DNA of 64,000 nucleotides. Source: Limnoperna fortunei (lineage: Eukaryota; Mollusca; Bivalvia; Mytilida; Modiolidae). Under the pieces are notes generated by a model, which was given only the letters and a program-made list of their open reading frames with translations, did no database searches and was not told the origin of the DNA. The DNA lies in the NCBI GenBank assembly GCA_944474755.1, contig OX104117.1, positions 37,775,222 to 37,839,221 on the forward strand, written 5' to 3'. Positions 24,911 to 36,125 of the stretch are shown piece after piece; positions within the stretch are counted from its first letter, which is position 1; the number at the start of each line of letters is the position of its first letter. The position numbers and the translations under genes are program-made.

Positions 24911-25714
24911 TGACAAATTGCAAATTACACAAATATACTATAAGTATGTATCACACTAGATCTAAAAGCCTATAGAAAGTCGATGGACCCTCTAAAACGT
25001 GAATATTTCTCTGGAAACAGGCAAGGCAATAACATGCACCTTCAAATAACAACTCCCCAGTTCTCGAAATATTGACAATAACTCTGCAGGTAATAATGCA
25101 GCACAACTAGTTGTCTGTCTGAACGAATCAAACATACCAGCCACTGATATAACACAAACTGTTGATGAACAACAATCAAGCCTATGTTTAACTAGGATTG
25201 CAAATGTTGAGTTATCAGTCAGCAATAAAACTAAAATGCAAAGAGCCATGGGCAATACACCGACTCAAGTAACTTCTCCGTCAGATTCAGAGGATAATGA
25301 AATAACTCCACAAGAAAAAACTTGAACAAATTACAGGAGAAAGTTCAAACAAAACAAGCAAATGTGGCCACTGAAACTTTTAGCATTGCAATAAATAATG
25401 AAGAATCAACTGGCAAAAACTACTACCCTACATGTATATCTATATGTACAGTCTGTTATGACGAATGACGAAGTAAAATCAGATAATAAGGAAATAAAAT
25501 GTAATAATGCTTAAATTTGTATCACTACATATGCGAAATGAACACCGCTGATGAAATCAACAATAGATATGGTGCCAAAAACATCTGTACAAATAACAGA
25601 TCATGAAAGTCGTACACATAACCTGAAACTAACTGGTAATTTATTACCGGGTTGTGTCAATAATTTTCTTGAAGAGCAAAAGTTAAAACTCGACAACAAA
25701 GAAAAAACTAACAA

Positions 25715-26124
25715 TTGAAGAAAATGGAATTTGAAATAAATGAAAACATTCAACGCTTAGCATTAAGTAGAGCTTATATTGCGACCCCAGAAGCAAAAAT
25801 AAAAGAACTGAATCAATCAAACCATCTTATGAAAATGCAAATAGCTTCATCACACTCCTTACTAACTAACAACATACAAAATGCGAATAGCAACGTAACA
25901 ATATGTCAGAACTGTACCAAGGGCAACAATCGGAAGTGCGAAAACCACTTGGGGGATCAAAACCAACTAATGCTAAATTGAATTTGTTGGAAAGCAATTT
26001 AGAAATTATAGATAGAACACATAAAATAGAAATATACTACCTCAAAGCCCGTTATAACAGTTTGGAGACCTGCCTTGCAATAAATGACTCGGATCGTAAT
26101 GACATGAACCTCAATTATAAATAA
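25715..26124 (+). pseudogene. ORF1-like remnant of the retrotransposon
   Basis: Two overlapping frames: 25715-25981 (Lys/Asn/Gln-rich, helical, with CQNCTKGNNRKCENH, a possible Cys/His cluster) and 25903-26124 (LESNLEIIDRTHKIEIYYLK, coiled-coil-like). A frame change near 25950 splits them. Another piece upstream (about 25080-25325) reads TPTQVTSPSDSEDNEITPQE. I infer an ORF1 nucleic-acid-binding protein from position and composition only. Confidence 0.4.
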
Positions 26125-26324
26125 ATTTTGCGAGAATACTTACTTCTGATTGGATGGAAAATATTTTCTTTCAGAGGATGGAAAGCAAATTTGATCGTCA
26201 TGGAGACACACGCCACTTGACGTGATATATTACTAACAGTTTTTGTGTTGATTTCTTTTTTCAAAAATGTCCAGTTACAAAAAAAAATTGTTGAGTTTTT
26301 TCTATTGTTTATAAGAATTAACTA

Positions 26325-26422
26325 CAAAAAATATTTTCTCCATCGAGGGATAACAAAATTTCCGTTGTGCACATTTTATATTATCCGCAATGTTTTTATC
26401 CCTCGATGGAGAAAATATTTTT
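26325..26422. repeat. Hairpin nested in the retrotransposon
   Basis: 27-28-base arms (AAAAAATATTTTCTCCATCG and its complement) around a ~43-base loop. Probably a small MITE inserted in the ORF1 region. I could not define a convincing target duplication. Confidence 0.6.
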
Positions 26423-26839
26423 TGTCGTTACTCCTTAATTAAACAAAACGAGGAGCCTCAGTGTTATGGAAGATCCATAATAGAGAACAATAATAATCTT
26501 CAATGCAAAAGCAATGAGCAAAACTCTCTATATCCAAACCATGGGAATCAAATACATGCAGATGATATATCCAGCAACAGACCAAGAAACATATCTCAAG
26601 TTAAACAACCAAATTCTGAATCAAATATCAACAAAAGCTTTGTGGAAACACCTAAAATAGTGCAGATCAACATGTTGTTTATGATGAAAATTTTATTGAT
26701 GAACTATTAGATATAGAAACTAGAAGTACAGATAACGATACAGATTTAATTATTGAAGATAAAGAGAAGCCGATAGAAACGGGAACCATCAACCATGACA
26801 ACGAGAGCAAGGAACCAAATAATATATTTGAGAAACTGT

Positions 26840-27420
26840 GGTTAAATAAGTGTAAACCAATGCTTGACAAGAAACAGAACAAGATGCAACGTGGATTCAC
26901 AGAGAGAACATCATGTATAAATACTGTTTTAATTGTATTTGAATTTAAGAATGAAGCAAAAATCAACAAATCGCCCGTTTAAATGGCAACACTGGATGGT
27001 CAACGTGCCTTTGATGAAGTATGGATAAACTCCTTACTGAGGAAGGTTTTCTTTTCCGACATACCATGCAATTACTTGAATGTTCTGAACCAGCTATACC
27101 GCAATGCTACAACCAAGATAAAATGGAATAATGAAATCTCGGAACCATACGAACTCCACCAGAAAGTTCGACAAGGTGGCATCCTATTATCTTACCTCAG
27201 TTCAGCAAAGATCTTCTTGACCTCATTCAGACCCAAGATCTTGGAAGCAGTATTGGTCACATACAGGTACCTGCACCAAAATGCGCTGACGACATTCGTT
27301 ATATTACTGACAATGCAGTGGATTTTCAAACATGACTTTATATAGTTGAACATTTTGTAAACAAAGAGCGTCGTAAAATTAACGGCTCAAAGAGTGACAT
27401 TATAAAGTGCAATACTCCAA
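26840..27420 (+). pseudogene. Reverse transcriptase domain, broken
   Basis: The sequence shows QRGFTERTSCINTVLIVFEF, a stop at about 26980, then MATLDGQRAFDEVW (the first catalytic Asp region), LYRNATTKIKW and VRQGGIL. The catalytic Asp-Asp pair is visible as CADDI at 27282-27296 in a different frame, so at least one frameshift lies between. Motif order is that of non-LTR reverse transcriptases. Not functional. Confidence 0.8.
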
Positions 27421-27727
27421 ACATCAATCTAAACTGTTGGGAAATATGTGGAGAAGAACATATGATAACATCTAGTCTGTCAATCTAGAAGAACATTGTA
27501 CACTTAATTCGGTGCTGGATTGCATGGAAAGAATGGTCTAAACCGACCGATATCAAAACATATATGGTCCACTTTCGTAATACCGAGATTACTTTATGGA
27601 ATCGAATTGATGAACTTCAAAGAAACTTATATGCAGAAGTTATAAACCTACCAACAAAAAAACTCTAAAACCTCTTCATTGGCTACCAGATAGATGTGCC
27701 ATTTGTGCAGTCAGTTTTATTTATTAT

Positions 27728-28551
27728 TTGCCGCAGAACCAGTTGAACTACGTACTCATATACAAAAAGATCCTGATCTTGTTTGGACAAATGACTCGTG
27801 ATCCAAACACCTTGGAACTTGAGATGGCTCCGAGACAGATTGCAATTCATGACCTACAAAGTCCTAGCTGGTTCTCCTTAGTTAGACGAACTCTGCTCAT
27901 GTACCAACTACCTATTGCACTAGAACTTTTGCAAAACCCTCTAACAAAAGCTCAGTGGAAAAATTTAGTCGACACAAAAACAAACAATTACTGGCTTAAA
28001 CAACTTCAAACTGATAAAGACTCTAAGACCTGTCTGAGATACTTATCTACAAATACATGTTCCTTTAGAAAGCCACATCCAATCTGGTGGACTGTTCCAC
28101 CTAATCCTAAAGATGTACAAAAAGCTGCGATTTATGCTCGTATCTTGACAGGAACTTATACTTTACAATCTAACCCACCAAAGTTTAATCAGCTTAATGC
28201 CAATCCACTATGTCCATTATGTAAGAAAGCAACAGAAGATCGTAAACACTTCTTATTAAACTGTCATTCTACCAAGAAAGCCATAGACACATCACTAAAT
28301 TACTGAATTCATTACCTCAATAGTCATGTCGATTGACTCAGACAACAGTGAACGAAATTATTAGACGACACTCAAACTTTACCATGAATATAAACGATTA
28401 TACAATACAAAAGCATTTGCATAGAGTGTTAAACTCATTTTGTGAGGTAATTGGCTTTGAAACTATGCTTTTATCATTTCAATTAAGAGAAAATAGGTCT
28501 TCAGAATTAATGAACCTTCAGAATATTAAGCTTCCCAACCTACCCAAATAA
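27728..28551 (+). pseudogene. Retrotransposon ORF2 C-terminal region with zinc knuckle
   Basis: The frame at 27728-28306 contains an IYARILTGTYTLQ stretch and CPLCKKATEDRKHFLLNC (28211-28264), a CCHC-like motif typical of the 3' end of several mollusc non-LTR elements. It stops at 28306, and the tail continues in another frame (28333-28551). Confidence 0.7.
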
Positions 28552-28560
28552 AAAAAGAAG

Positions 28561-29440
28561 GCCACATAAGCAATATGGTCTTCGGCCAGACTGTTTGTAT
28601 TATACACCAACACCGCTGGGTGACTCTTGTGATCAAGCCCGACACAAGTCCCAGCACCCAGAATATCTTGGATTTTGTTCATTTACCAAATCAAGAGTTT
28701 TTGGCAGCCATCTTGTGTAGGATGACACATCTCATCTTAGTTTGGTTTAAACGACAAGTGGTCGTTTTTTGTCTTTTTAATTAAGATGGATATGAAATTT
28801 GTTGTCTTACCACGAGATTGTGGAATAAAGAATAGGAAAATGAAAAAAAAACATTTTGGCCAAATTTCTTTTTAGAATTGTTCACATTATGTAAATCGTA
28901 TAAAACATACAAATAGTTAATCACATTCCTTACAATTTTTTTTCACATTTTTGCCCACTTGGTCTGAAGTGCCAGAAAACTGTTATATCTGGATAATATT
29001 ATATGTTATTTGGGATCTTCACAGGGGATACGGGTTCATATTCCCTGTCTGTATTCTATTCCCTTCATCATACCTGTTTCATAAATGATTTTTGATGTGT
29101 ATTGTATATATATGAAAACGAAAAATGTTGGTGTTTTTGTTAAATCAGTTGAACCAATAAATTTTCAACAAAAATTTTGATGGCATTTTAAATTTTATAA
29201 CCATGTTATTTTTGACGACTTTTTATTCCCAGCAAAACGTTTTATAATATTTATAATAAATTTCACTTTCGAAGTGCGATACAAATGCTTTTGTTGCCAT
29301 TTTAGCAGACTACAAAGTATCGGTTATCTCCCTTGTTAATTTCAAGACAAATCGCAGACGGAGATGTTAGTTCCGTAAAATGCATCTATTTAAAATCGAT
29401 ATTTCATATCATTATAATATGTTAAACTATTTAAATTATG
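28561..29440. other. Retrotransposon 3' flank and unassigned DNA
   Basis: 28561-28850 is shared with 60215-60550. From 28850 to 29440 I see no gene or repeat. Confidence 0.45.
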
Positions 29441-29443
29441 TAA

Positions 29444-29668
29444 GGGGTCATCCATAATTGTCAACATTTTTCACGAGTTTGCAAAGAGCACTAAAGGGGG
29501 GAGGGGTTTCAATTTCAACATTTTTTGGGTACGTTCTTAACTTCCGGTAATGTGAATGTGCAGGCTTGCAAAAAATGTTGACTTTCTCTTTTGGAGGGAG
29601 GGAGGGGGTTTTTAAAAAGAGTGCTCTTTGCAAACTTGTGAAAAATGTTGACAATTATGGATGACCTT
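29444..29668. mobile_element. Harbinger-like MITE with TAA duplication
   Basis: 225 bases with ~48-base inverted ends (GGTCATCCATAATTGTCAAC inward; GTTGACAATTATGGATGACC at the right). TAA flanks both sides (29441-29443 and 29669-29671). A three-base TAA/TTA target is characteristic of PIF/Harbinger elements (established). Assignment here is inference. Confidence 0.75.
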
Positions 29669-29756
29669 TAAAACAAATAAATTAGACAATTTATAGACGC
29701 CATTTTGAAACTGGTTTCAATATCCCCTGTCACAGGGTATTCGGTATGATATCACC

Positions 29757-29890
29757 TAGCTACAATAATGTAGCTCCTTTTTTATGGATGGAGCTACAAA
29801 GAGGTTTCATTACTCGTAATGGAGCAAAAACACTCTTGGGATTTATACATATTTTCCGCTATTAAAAAAGGAGCTACATTATTGTAGCTA
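29757..29890. mobile_element. MITE family M3 (TAGCTACAATAATGTAGC), 9-base TSD
   Basis: 134 bases, inverted ends TAGCTACAATAATGTAGCTCC and complement, AT-rich middle. The flanks GATATCACC and GATATCCCC match at 8 of 9 positions. Related short pieces lie at 6111-6140 and 40395-40420. Confidence 0.8.
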
Positions 29891-29899
29891 GATATCCCC

Positions 29900-30764
29900 G
29901 TCTTGATTAACCAATCATATTGTAGGGATTCACTAGACATTACTTCAACATAATATAATTAGATATAATTGCCTAAATTTCTCTAGCAATATATTATTTG
30001 CCACATCTCATAAATGTAAAGAAATTTTACAATACTTTATGACAAAATAATCTAGTGTATTTCTATTATTGTTTTTTTTTACCACTTTCAGGTAGATCAT
30101 GCTATCTATATATGGTTATCAAAGGTTGACTAACTATGACTATCTTAACTGAGTAATTAATGTTTTTTTGTACCCCAAAATACTGGTAAAAACTTTCCAA
30201 AATTGCTTCAACACCTGGAATATATGTCTCCAAGGAGCATGGTGCCACACCTTTATAACATGTGTTTTTTCCAAGGACACCAAATATAACAAAATGCATT
30301 TTATTCAGAGACAAACACAAACAACCAAAACAAACATGAAATGGTTGGGCTATTGGGTAAATTTTTAATAAGACTTTCCAATGATCATCTAAAACCATCT
30401 TTGGTTTAAATTTACCCTGTGGTGTCAGAGCCTATTAAAATATGAACAGTCATTCTGACTCATTCAGGTGACAAAAAGTTGGAAGCAGGTGAGAATCTGT
30501 TTGGCTCATTAATTTGATAAAGTAAAAAAAAAATCTTAAATGGTTTTTTTATGATTAAAAATGAAAACATTTGATAACACAGTAGACAAAACACTTGCAT
30601 TACATCATATATAAGGGGAGATAATCCCAAAGAAGCCTGCATTACCAACGATAAATAAAAAGCCATTTTTATCTTAATTAGTCATCTTTTACAAATGTCC
30701 ACACACTGGTTTTATACAGATATAAAACATTTGACAACAGTAGCAGTCTGTAAGTAACCTCATA
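29900..30764. other. 3' flank of gene Y (A), no other gene seen
   Basis: About 30110-30250 and 30660-30764 are paralogous to 60640-60740 and 60760-60858. Nothing else is recognised. Confidence 0.45.
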
Positions 30765-30953
30765 TCATCTAAGGATGGATTCTATATTATTCAGCATCAT
30801 AAAACTTTCTATTAAAATATTTCGCTCGTGTTCACAGAGCATATCTAATGGATCAGAATAATATATAACGGCTTTGTCAGTGTCATCCAAGTTGTTGGTG
30901 CCTTTTAATTTCTGATAATGCTGGTATGAAATTTCTAGTAGAGTAAAGTACAC
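30765..30953 (-). CDS. Gene Y (A) last exon
   Basis: Acceptor TTTTTTTAG on the minus strand; encodes VYFTLLEISYQHYQKL to the stop (62 codons). Phase 0 join to the preceding exon ending VDGTK. Four amino acids differ from copy B. Confidence 0.7.
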   Translation of the reverse strand: MYFTLLEISYQHYQKLKGTNNLDDTDKAVIYYSDPLDMLCEHERNILIESFMMLNNIESILR

Positions 30954-33900
30954 CTAAAAAAGATTCAGATTAGAGTTTAGCATGCAAAATCAAGCTTTTT
31001 TTTTACTTTTAACTAAATAAGATTTCAAGTTAAGTTTTTTGGTTTTTTGTTGAATTTTTCAGCTAACATGGCATCCAGTTTTTATTTGGAGAGAAAGTCA
31101 GAGTACCAGGAGAAAATCCCCAACCTTTGGTAGGAAATCTGCCAATCCTTGTCAAAAGACCTACATGATACCAATCTACAGTAATCCTAAAAAAACTATT
31201 ACTTTGTACTTTTATAGGTTGGTAATAAATGAAAGGAATATACAATGACACCCACAGAATGTATCACGACTTGATCCAGAGATTACCTGAAATCTGCAGA
31301 ACTTACCTGAAATGTCACTTCAAATCAGGAATTAAGCTAAACAAGCCTCATAAAATAGAAAAATAATGTCCATATAACCTTCAATATCTTACTGAAGCTT
31401 CATTTAATAATAAATCTCATTGTGGTATAATTTCAGAAGAATAAGTAGAAGGGTACTTCATCTACAGAACAGAGCCAAAAGTCGACAGATGATATACATT
31501 GTGGATATCATCTAAATTAATAATAAATACAATTTACCTTTGTTCCATCAACTATCATTCCAGGCATAATAAGAGTTGTGGGAACAGGGACCTGTTCATT
31601 TCTTAGTCTTCTTTCATAGTAATCATGAAGATTTAACAAAAGTTCTCCAGCATGCTGTCCAATAGTTCTTTTATCCAAATAAATTTCAATGTCAGGTTTT
31701 ATGTAAATATCTTTAACCATCAAATTCATGAATTCAGAATCAGTTAAAATGGTTCCTGAAGTAATTTCAGTAGAAGTGGTTTCAGACACAGAAGAAGATG
31801 CCTCAGATGAAGAACTAGTTTCATATGAAGACCTAACCCTTTTTCTTTTTTTTGACCGCCCTGACACATCTTCATCTGCTTTAATCTACAAAAATAAAAG
31901 AACTGTATTTTCAATAATAATTTCATCCTCCCAAGTCAGGGGTTCTGAGTCCGCCTGTGATGATGGAGCGAACATGGACTCAGAACCCCTGACTTGGGAG
32001 GATGTAATAATTTAGTCTCATTTTTTTAAATATTTGTTTCTAGTTAACCTAATTTTTGTGAATACAAAATTTTCCCTTTTCAGCCCCATGATTATCTAGA
32101 ATAGTGAGGCATTGGTTGCAGAATGGTTAAGGTAGTATTCATTTTTAATCACCTGGCAGTTTTTCTACCTAAGGTCACGGGTTTTCTTTGGGTACACAGG
32201 CTTTCTCCCTGTAATTAAAACTGGACACAATGGAATAGCTGTAAAATTGGTGAAAGTGGCATTAAACACTATTCAAACCAACAAAAAATTAAGCAAATAA
32301 TTGTAAGACAAATCTGTTGACAAACTTCACAAAAATTATTCAATGAAGATTTTGAAACAATCAGTTGTGTTTGCAGACAAATAAATGCAACAAATTTTCA
32401 TGTTTTTCTATTGGCATACATGTACTAGTACTTATTCCTGTTCTTTTGTGCATGAGGTAAAAGTTTTTATACATCACCACACAATTCACAACAATATATA
32501 CAACAAGTGTGGACTGTGAGCTAATGCTTACTAGTGATACCCCCACTGTCACAAAAATTTTGCATGTGTGTCAACTATGTGTAAAATCTAAGTATTCTGT
32601 ATACACCATGATACTATAGGATAAAGCAATATGCAAAATATCAGGCTTCTGCATACTATAGTTACTTAGACAACTGCGATGGAAATTTTGCATGTATGTC
32701 AACTATGTGTAAAAATCTAAATATTCGTTAAACAGGAAGTAGATGACTAAGGAGCATGAAATTGCTATACAACACATGGTACTATAGGATAAAGCAATAT
32801 GCAAAATATCAGGCTTCTGCATCATATAGTTGCTGAGAAAACTGTGACGGAAATTTGTGTTATGGACAGACGAATGTACAAATGAACAGACGGACTGACA
32901 AGGGTAAAACAGTACACCCCCCAGTTCTTCAGAGCAGGTGTATAATTACAGATGATTCAACTTATTTTTTATTTGTCTGTATAGAACCCACACCTTTCTA
33001 GTCTTATGGAATTCTTGAGACTTGTCCATTTTTCAGTCAATTTGTCTAAAATCATTTGATACTAGTTTTACTAAATCTCGTGCATTTTGATCCACAAAAC
33101 TTAAGAGCCCTGGGAAACGTTACAACTATGCACCATGCAACAAAATGACATCTTATAAAATCTACGAAGTAACCAAAACTTTGTTGTATAACTTGATGAT
33201 TACTTATTGAGGAAGTGATCAGAATTAAGACAAGGTCAGAACAGGATAGACATTTATACCATAAATGATTAATAGCTCACTTAATTTATTTTAATGTAGC
33301 CATAGGCTATTTAACATAAATAATGATTTAACAAGTGTGGACTGAGCACGCTCACAAAGGGATACCCCCGCTTCGCTTTCAAGTCCAATTATCTCCCCTT
33401 AATGATATCCATGGTCATAAAAATCCTTCAGGCACATCTACATATAATGTACTTCCTGTATGCAAAGTTTCATTAAATTTCATCAAGCAGTTTAGGAGAA
33501 GTTGCGCTTACAAGGGATGTGGACAGACAGACAGACAGGGTGATTCCTATATACCCCCCACCCCCCCCAAACAAGTTTGCGTTGGGTATAACAAGGATCC
33601 ATGTGCACTGAAAGTGACACTAACACAAGCATACTGTTCAACTTTCAACAGAACATATCCAACATTCATTTCCTAAAAACTGGCAAAAAAAATCTTGCAT
33701 TATTAGTTTTCGTTTGTTAATTAAAAACTTTTGCATCAACTGCAAGTTCTACAATTTGAAACATACATTTGTACTCGTAACTTTCAAATGTCCAACTGTT
33801 GACCATACTATATTATGTTATCTTACAGCCACAAGTGACTACAACCAGTTAGTTTAATAAGCACACTAGTTGATGGCCTAAGTAAGGGTATTTTAATTTA

Positions 33901-36125
33901 AAGACAATAAATTACTGTCTTTTGAGGAGGTTATTATTTTCAACACCATACATGAAACGCTTGCCACTTTCAATAATAATATGTCTATCATAAGAGATAT
34001 AGATTTTCTTGCGAAGGCAAACTTTCAGAACTCAAATGATTTGCCAAGGATGTGACCAGTGGATGCAGAGATTCCGGCAATGGCAGAGAACTATAGAACC
34101 TTGAGATGTATAAACACCTGTCCTTAACAAGAACCCTAAACAAATCAGTTCAACATAAAAATTTCGCTAGCCAAGTGTTATGATCTGGCCCACTCTCTTC
34201 ACCCTAGGAGGAACAGATATTAACACTTGGAGTGCAAAGACGAAAAACTTCCAACATTGCAAAAAAACTGACAAATTTGCCATTCTGACTTTATTACTGC
34301 AAAAGCTAAAGACATTAAAAAGATAATAAAATAATAACATAATATCAACATTCATGTTCTAAGTATTGCAAAAATGAACTGATAAATTCCCATCTACATC
34401 TTTCATTCTCTTTTTATTGAGAGTTCATATTACTGGCGTTTGTTTGTGTCTTGTTTTGTTCTGTGTTTGTTGTTGTGTTAAACAGTTTTGCATTAGTGTT
34501 TTGGACTTGCATTTGATTGCCCCTAAGGTATTTCTTCACTTCTAGTACAATATCAAACTTTACATGTGCTGTAAAGTCAATCTAATAAAATTAAATCTTT
34601 CACTTGCTCCCCTCTTCTTGTTATTAGTCACTGTGTTGTAAGGGACCATAGCAAAAAAGGGGGAGCAAGTGAAAGTTTAATTTTAATTATATTGCTGTAA
34701 AGTAATGATCATTATTTGTATAAATTACATATTCCAGTTAAAACTTTTTTAAATAGGCATGGGAGAGTTGTACTCTTTTGTGAAAACTTGTTCATGCAGA
34801 TTGTACATACATACTAGTATAGACATTTTTCAGCAATTTTTTTATCAGATAGGGGTGCTGACAATATGTAAATGCGGACTATACACGGCTTATATCAACA
34901 TATGAATTATAAATAAAACAACTCAATTTTTGATGGATTATTGTTACACAGTGTGCTCGGTGGTATTGAACAACATGCAATCAATCAACCCATATCTTAT
35001 CTAACAATCTTTATAAAAAGAAATTCTTGTGAACACAAGTTTTAGGTGTTCTAACAGAAATACATGCAATATTCAGTATTGCTCAGGTGTCTTTTTGTTT
35101 TATGCTAGTTTTTGCATATTTTTGTTTGTTTGTTAGGGTTATAGGATAGATGAAAAGTTTAGAATCCTGTAAAATCCCCTTAACTTCACCACAGAACTTG
35201 TTGTCTTAATCATGAGTTTTTTCCATTGAATTGATTTTTCTTATCCATTTCTTCATTTTTTTATTTCTCAATCTATGATTTTTTATAAGTAAAATATATA
35301 CCTGGATAACTGAAACCATCATTTCTTCATCATGGTTAACATCGCCTGGTTTCCAACCAAATCGATACAAACGAAAATCTGGTTTCGAAATTACTTCTTG
35401 AGTTTCTCTAAGATTTCTCCACCGCACATGATCTGAATCAGAGCTGGGTCTGAAATAGAAAGCAGGACATCTGAGGCCTTAACCTGAAATAATGAGAAAA
35501 ACATAGAGGGCAATGTGTCAAAATTCTAATTTCTGTAACAAAGATTGCAGAAAAAAAATGAAAGGGGATTATAATATAATATATGAATTAATAAACCATA
35601 TAACAGCCAAATCTTATACAATTTAGATGGTCACTTTTAGGCAAATATTTATTGACCAATCACAGGCTAGGGTCATGATTGTAGCCATCTTTTATCTTTG
35701 GCTAAGAGGAAGAAATTGTAAGAAATTGTACAATGTAACTTACAATCACTGAATGTTTAACCCACCATATCTTTGGTTCTCGTGTTTGCTGGTTTCTTGG
35801 CATTGACTTTGATTTGTAGATTGTCAGCTGTTTCCTTGGTGTTTGGTATTTTATAGTGCCTTCAATTAAATAGACACGATAAAATGGAAGCAGTGGATTA
35901 TGCTGCAAAATTAAACTTACACAGCAGTTAAGCAGCACATTTCTGTGAAGTATCTTATCAATTCAGTGAACATTCCCTCATTAATACGTGATCTATTTGG
36001 TTCACCTATTAGATTATCATCAGACGGTCTTTTCTTCTCTTCTAAGGCATCTATCTTTTTCAAGATTACTCTTTTAATTTCTTTGATGAATTTCCAAATC
36101 GATCTTGCAACTTCGAAGTGAAAAC
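30765..36125 (-). CDS. Gene Y copy A, conserved protein of unknown function (5' end not found)
   Basis: Four minus-strand exons join with consistent phases: 36125-35921, 35449-35302, 31885-31538 and 30953-30765 (295 aa of the C-terminal part). I do not recognise the family. Order of parts: a Lys/Glu-rich helical segment (EIKRVILKKIDALEEKKRPS), RYFTEMCC, a Trp/Arg segment (FGWKPGDVNHDEEMM), a basic nuclear-localisation-like KKRKRVR, a Ser/Thr/Glu-rich low-complexity stretch, then a well-ordered C-terminus (IYLDKRTIGQHAGELLLNLH, LCEHERNILIESFMMLNNI). Exon conservation with copy B, including frame-preserving indels, supports a real gene. An ATG with a possible donor about 240 bases upstream (36361) is only a weak first-exon candidate. 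No membrane segment or signal peptide is seen. Confidence 0.6.
31050..31160 (-). mobile_element. SINE fragment in gene Y (A) intron
   Basis: Tail and core only (CAGTTTTTATTTGGAGAGAAAG). The partner in unit B (61150-61345) retains the tRNA-like head. Unit A has lost roughly 300 bases here. Confidence 0.7.
31538..31885 (-). CDS. Gene Y (A) Ser-rich exon
   Basis: 348 bases in frame, acceptor TTTTGTAG, donor AAAG|GTAAAT. Encodes IKADEDVSGRSKKRKRVRSS, a Ser/Glu/Thr tract, and the ordered block ending MIVDGTK. Copy B has six extra codons in the Ser tract and lacks three codons (FMN) before LMVK. Confidence 0.7.
31924..32004. mobile_element. MITE family M1, short form, perfect 9-base TSD
   Basis: 81-base near-perfect palindrome, ends CATCCTCCCAAGTCAGGGG and complement, flanked by TAATAATTT (31915-31923 and 32005-32013). 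It lies in a gene Y intron, 38 bases beyond the exon's acceptor side, and is present in both gene copies. Confidence 0.9.
32103..32290 (+). mobile_element. tRNA-derived SINE, diverged
   Basis: Head GGTTGCAGAATGGTTAAGG, core GGGTACACAGGCTTTCTCC, AAAACTGGACACAATGG, tail CATTAAACACTATTCAAACC. Partner at 62515-62700. In a gene Y intron. Confidence 0.7.
32516..32945 (+). repeat. Element E1 with internal duplication
   Basis: Begins TGAGCTAATGC..AGTGATACCCCCACTG and ends GAGCAGGTGTATAATTACAG. The middle ~170 bases (from TTTTGCATGTGTGTCAAC through CAACTGCGATGGAAATTTTG) are repeated once in tandem. In a gene Y intron; partner 62927-63355. Confidence 0.65.
33320..33595 (+). repeat. Element E2 with GACA microsatellite
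   Basis: Begins ACAAGTGTGGACTGAGCACG then GGGATACCCCCGCTTCGC; near the end has (GACA)n and GATTCCTATATACCCCCC, closing with GTTTGCGTTGGGTATAA. The build is like element E1 (CCCCCGC start, GACA/ACGG tract, GGGTATAA end). Partner at 63735-64000. Confidence 0.6.
33596..34577. other. Gene Y (A) intron, no feature seen
   Basis: Nothing recognised on either strand. Confidence 0.4.
34578..34694. mobile_element. MITE family M2, perfect 9-base TSD
   Basis: 117-base palindrome, ends CAATCTAATAAAATTAAATC and GTTTAATTTTAATTATATTG, flanked by CTGTAAAGT on both sides (34569-34577 and 34695-34703). In a gene Y intron. Confidence 0.9.
34704..35301. other. Gene Y (A) intron, no feature seen
   Basis: AT-rich, nothing recognised. 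Confidence 0.4.
35302..35449 (-). CDS. Gene Y (A) exon with FGWKPGD
   Basis: 148 bases; acceptor CTATTTCAG, donor CCAG|GTATAT. Encodes PSSDSDHVRWRNLRETQEVI through MMVSVIQ. The one-base 5' overhang fits the two-base 3' overhang of the exon at 35921-36125. Confidence 0.6.
35921..36125 (-). CDS. Gene Y (A) exon, most upstream found
   Basis: 205 bases; acceptor AATTTTACAG, donor GCTGT|GTAAGT. Encodes FHFEVARSIWKFIKEIKRV through RYFTEMCCLTAV. Starts with two bases of a split codon, so at least one more exon lies upstream. Only one copy is in the window. Confidence 0.55.

Larger units (their letters stand above)
24950..28560 (+). mobile_element. Decayed non-LTR retrotransposon
   Basis: A run of broken plus-strand frames gives an ORF1-like part (about 25000-26700), a reverse transcriptase domain (about 26860-27420) and a C-terminal zinc-knuckle region (27728-28551). 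The 3' portion from about 28340 is present in unit B at 60005-60550, so the insertion predates the duplication; the 5' portion is missing there. The overall plan is like the CR1/Jockey-type elements common in molluscs. Clade is not determined. Confidence 0.75.

Noticed and set aside
31728..32015. Plus-strand frame rich in Glu/Asp/Ser
   Set aside because: Antisense shadow of the gene Y Ser-rich exon plus the M1 hairpin.
35744..35905. Extra minus-strand exon with HNPLLPFYRVYLIEGTIKYQ
   Set aside because: It has acceptor- and donor-like ends, but its phase does not fit its neighbours, the upstream gap would be an 18-base intron, and the exons on each side join correctly without it.
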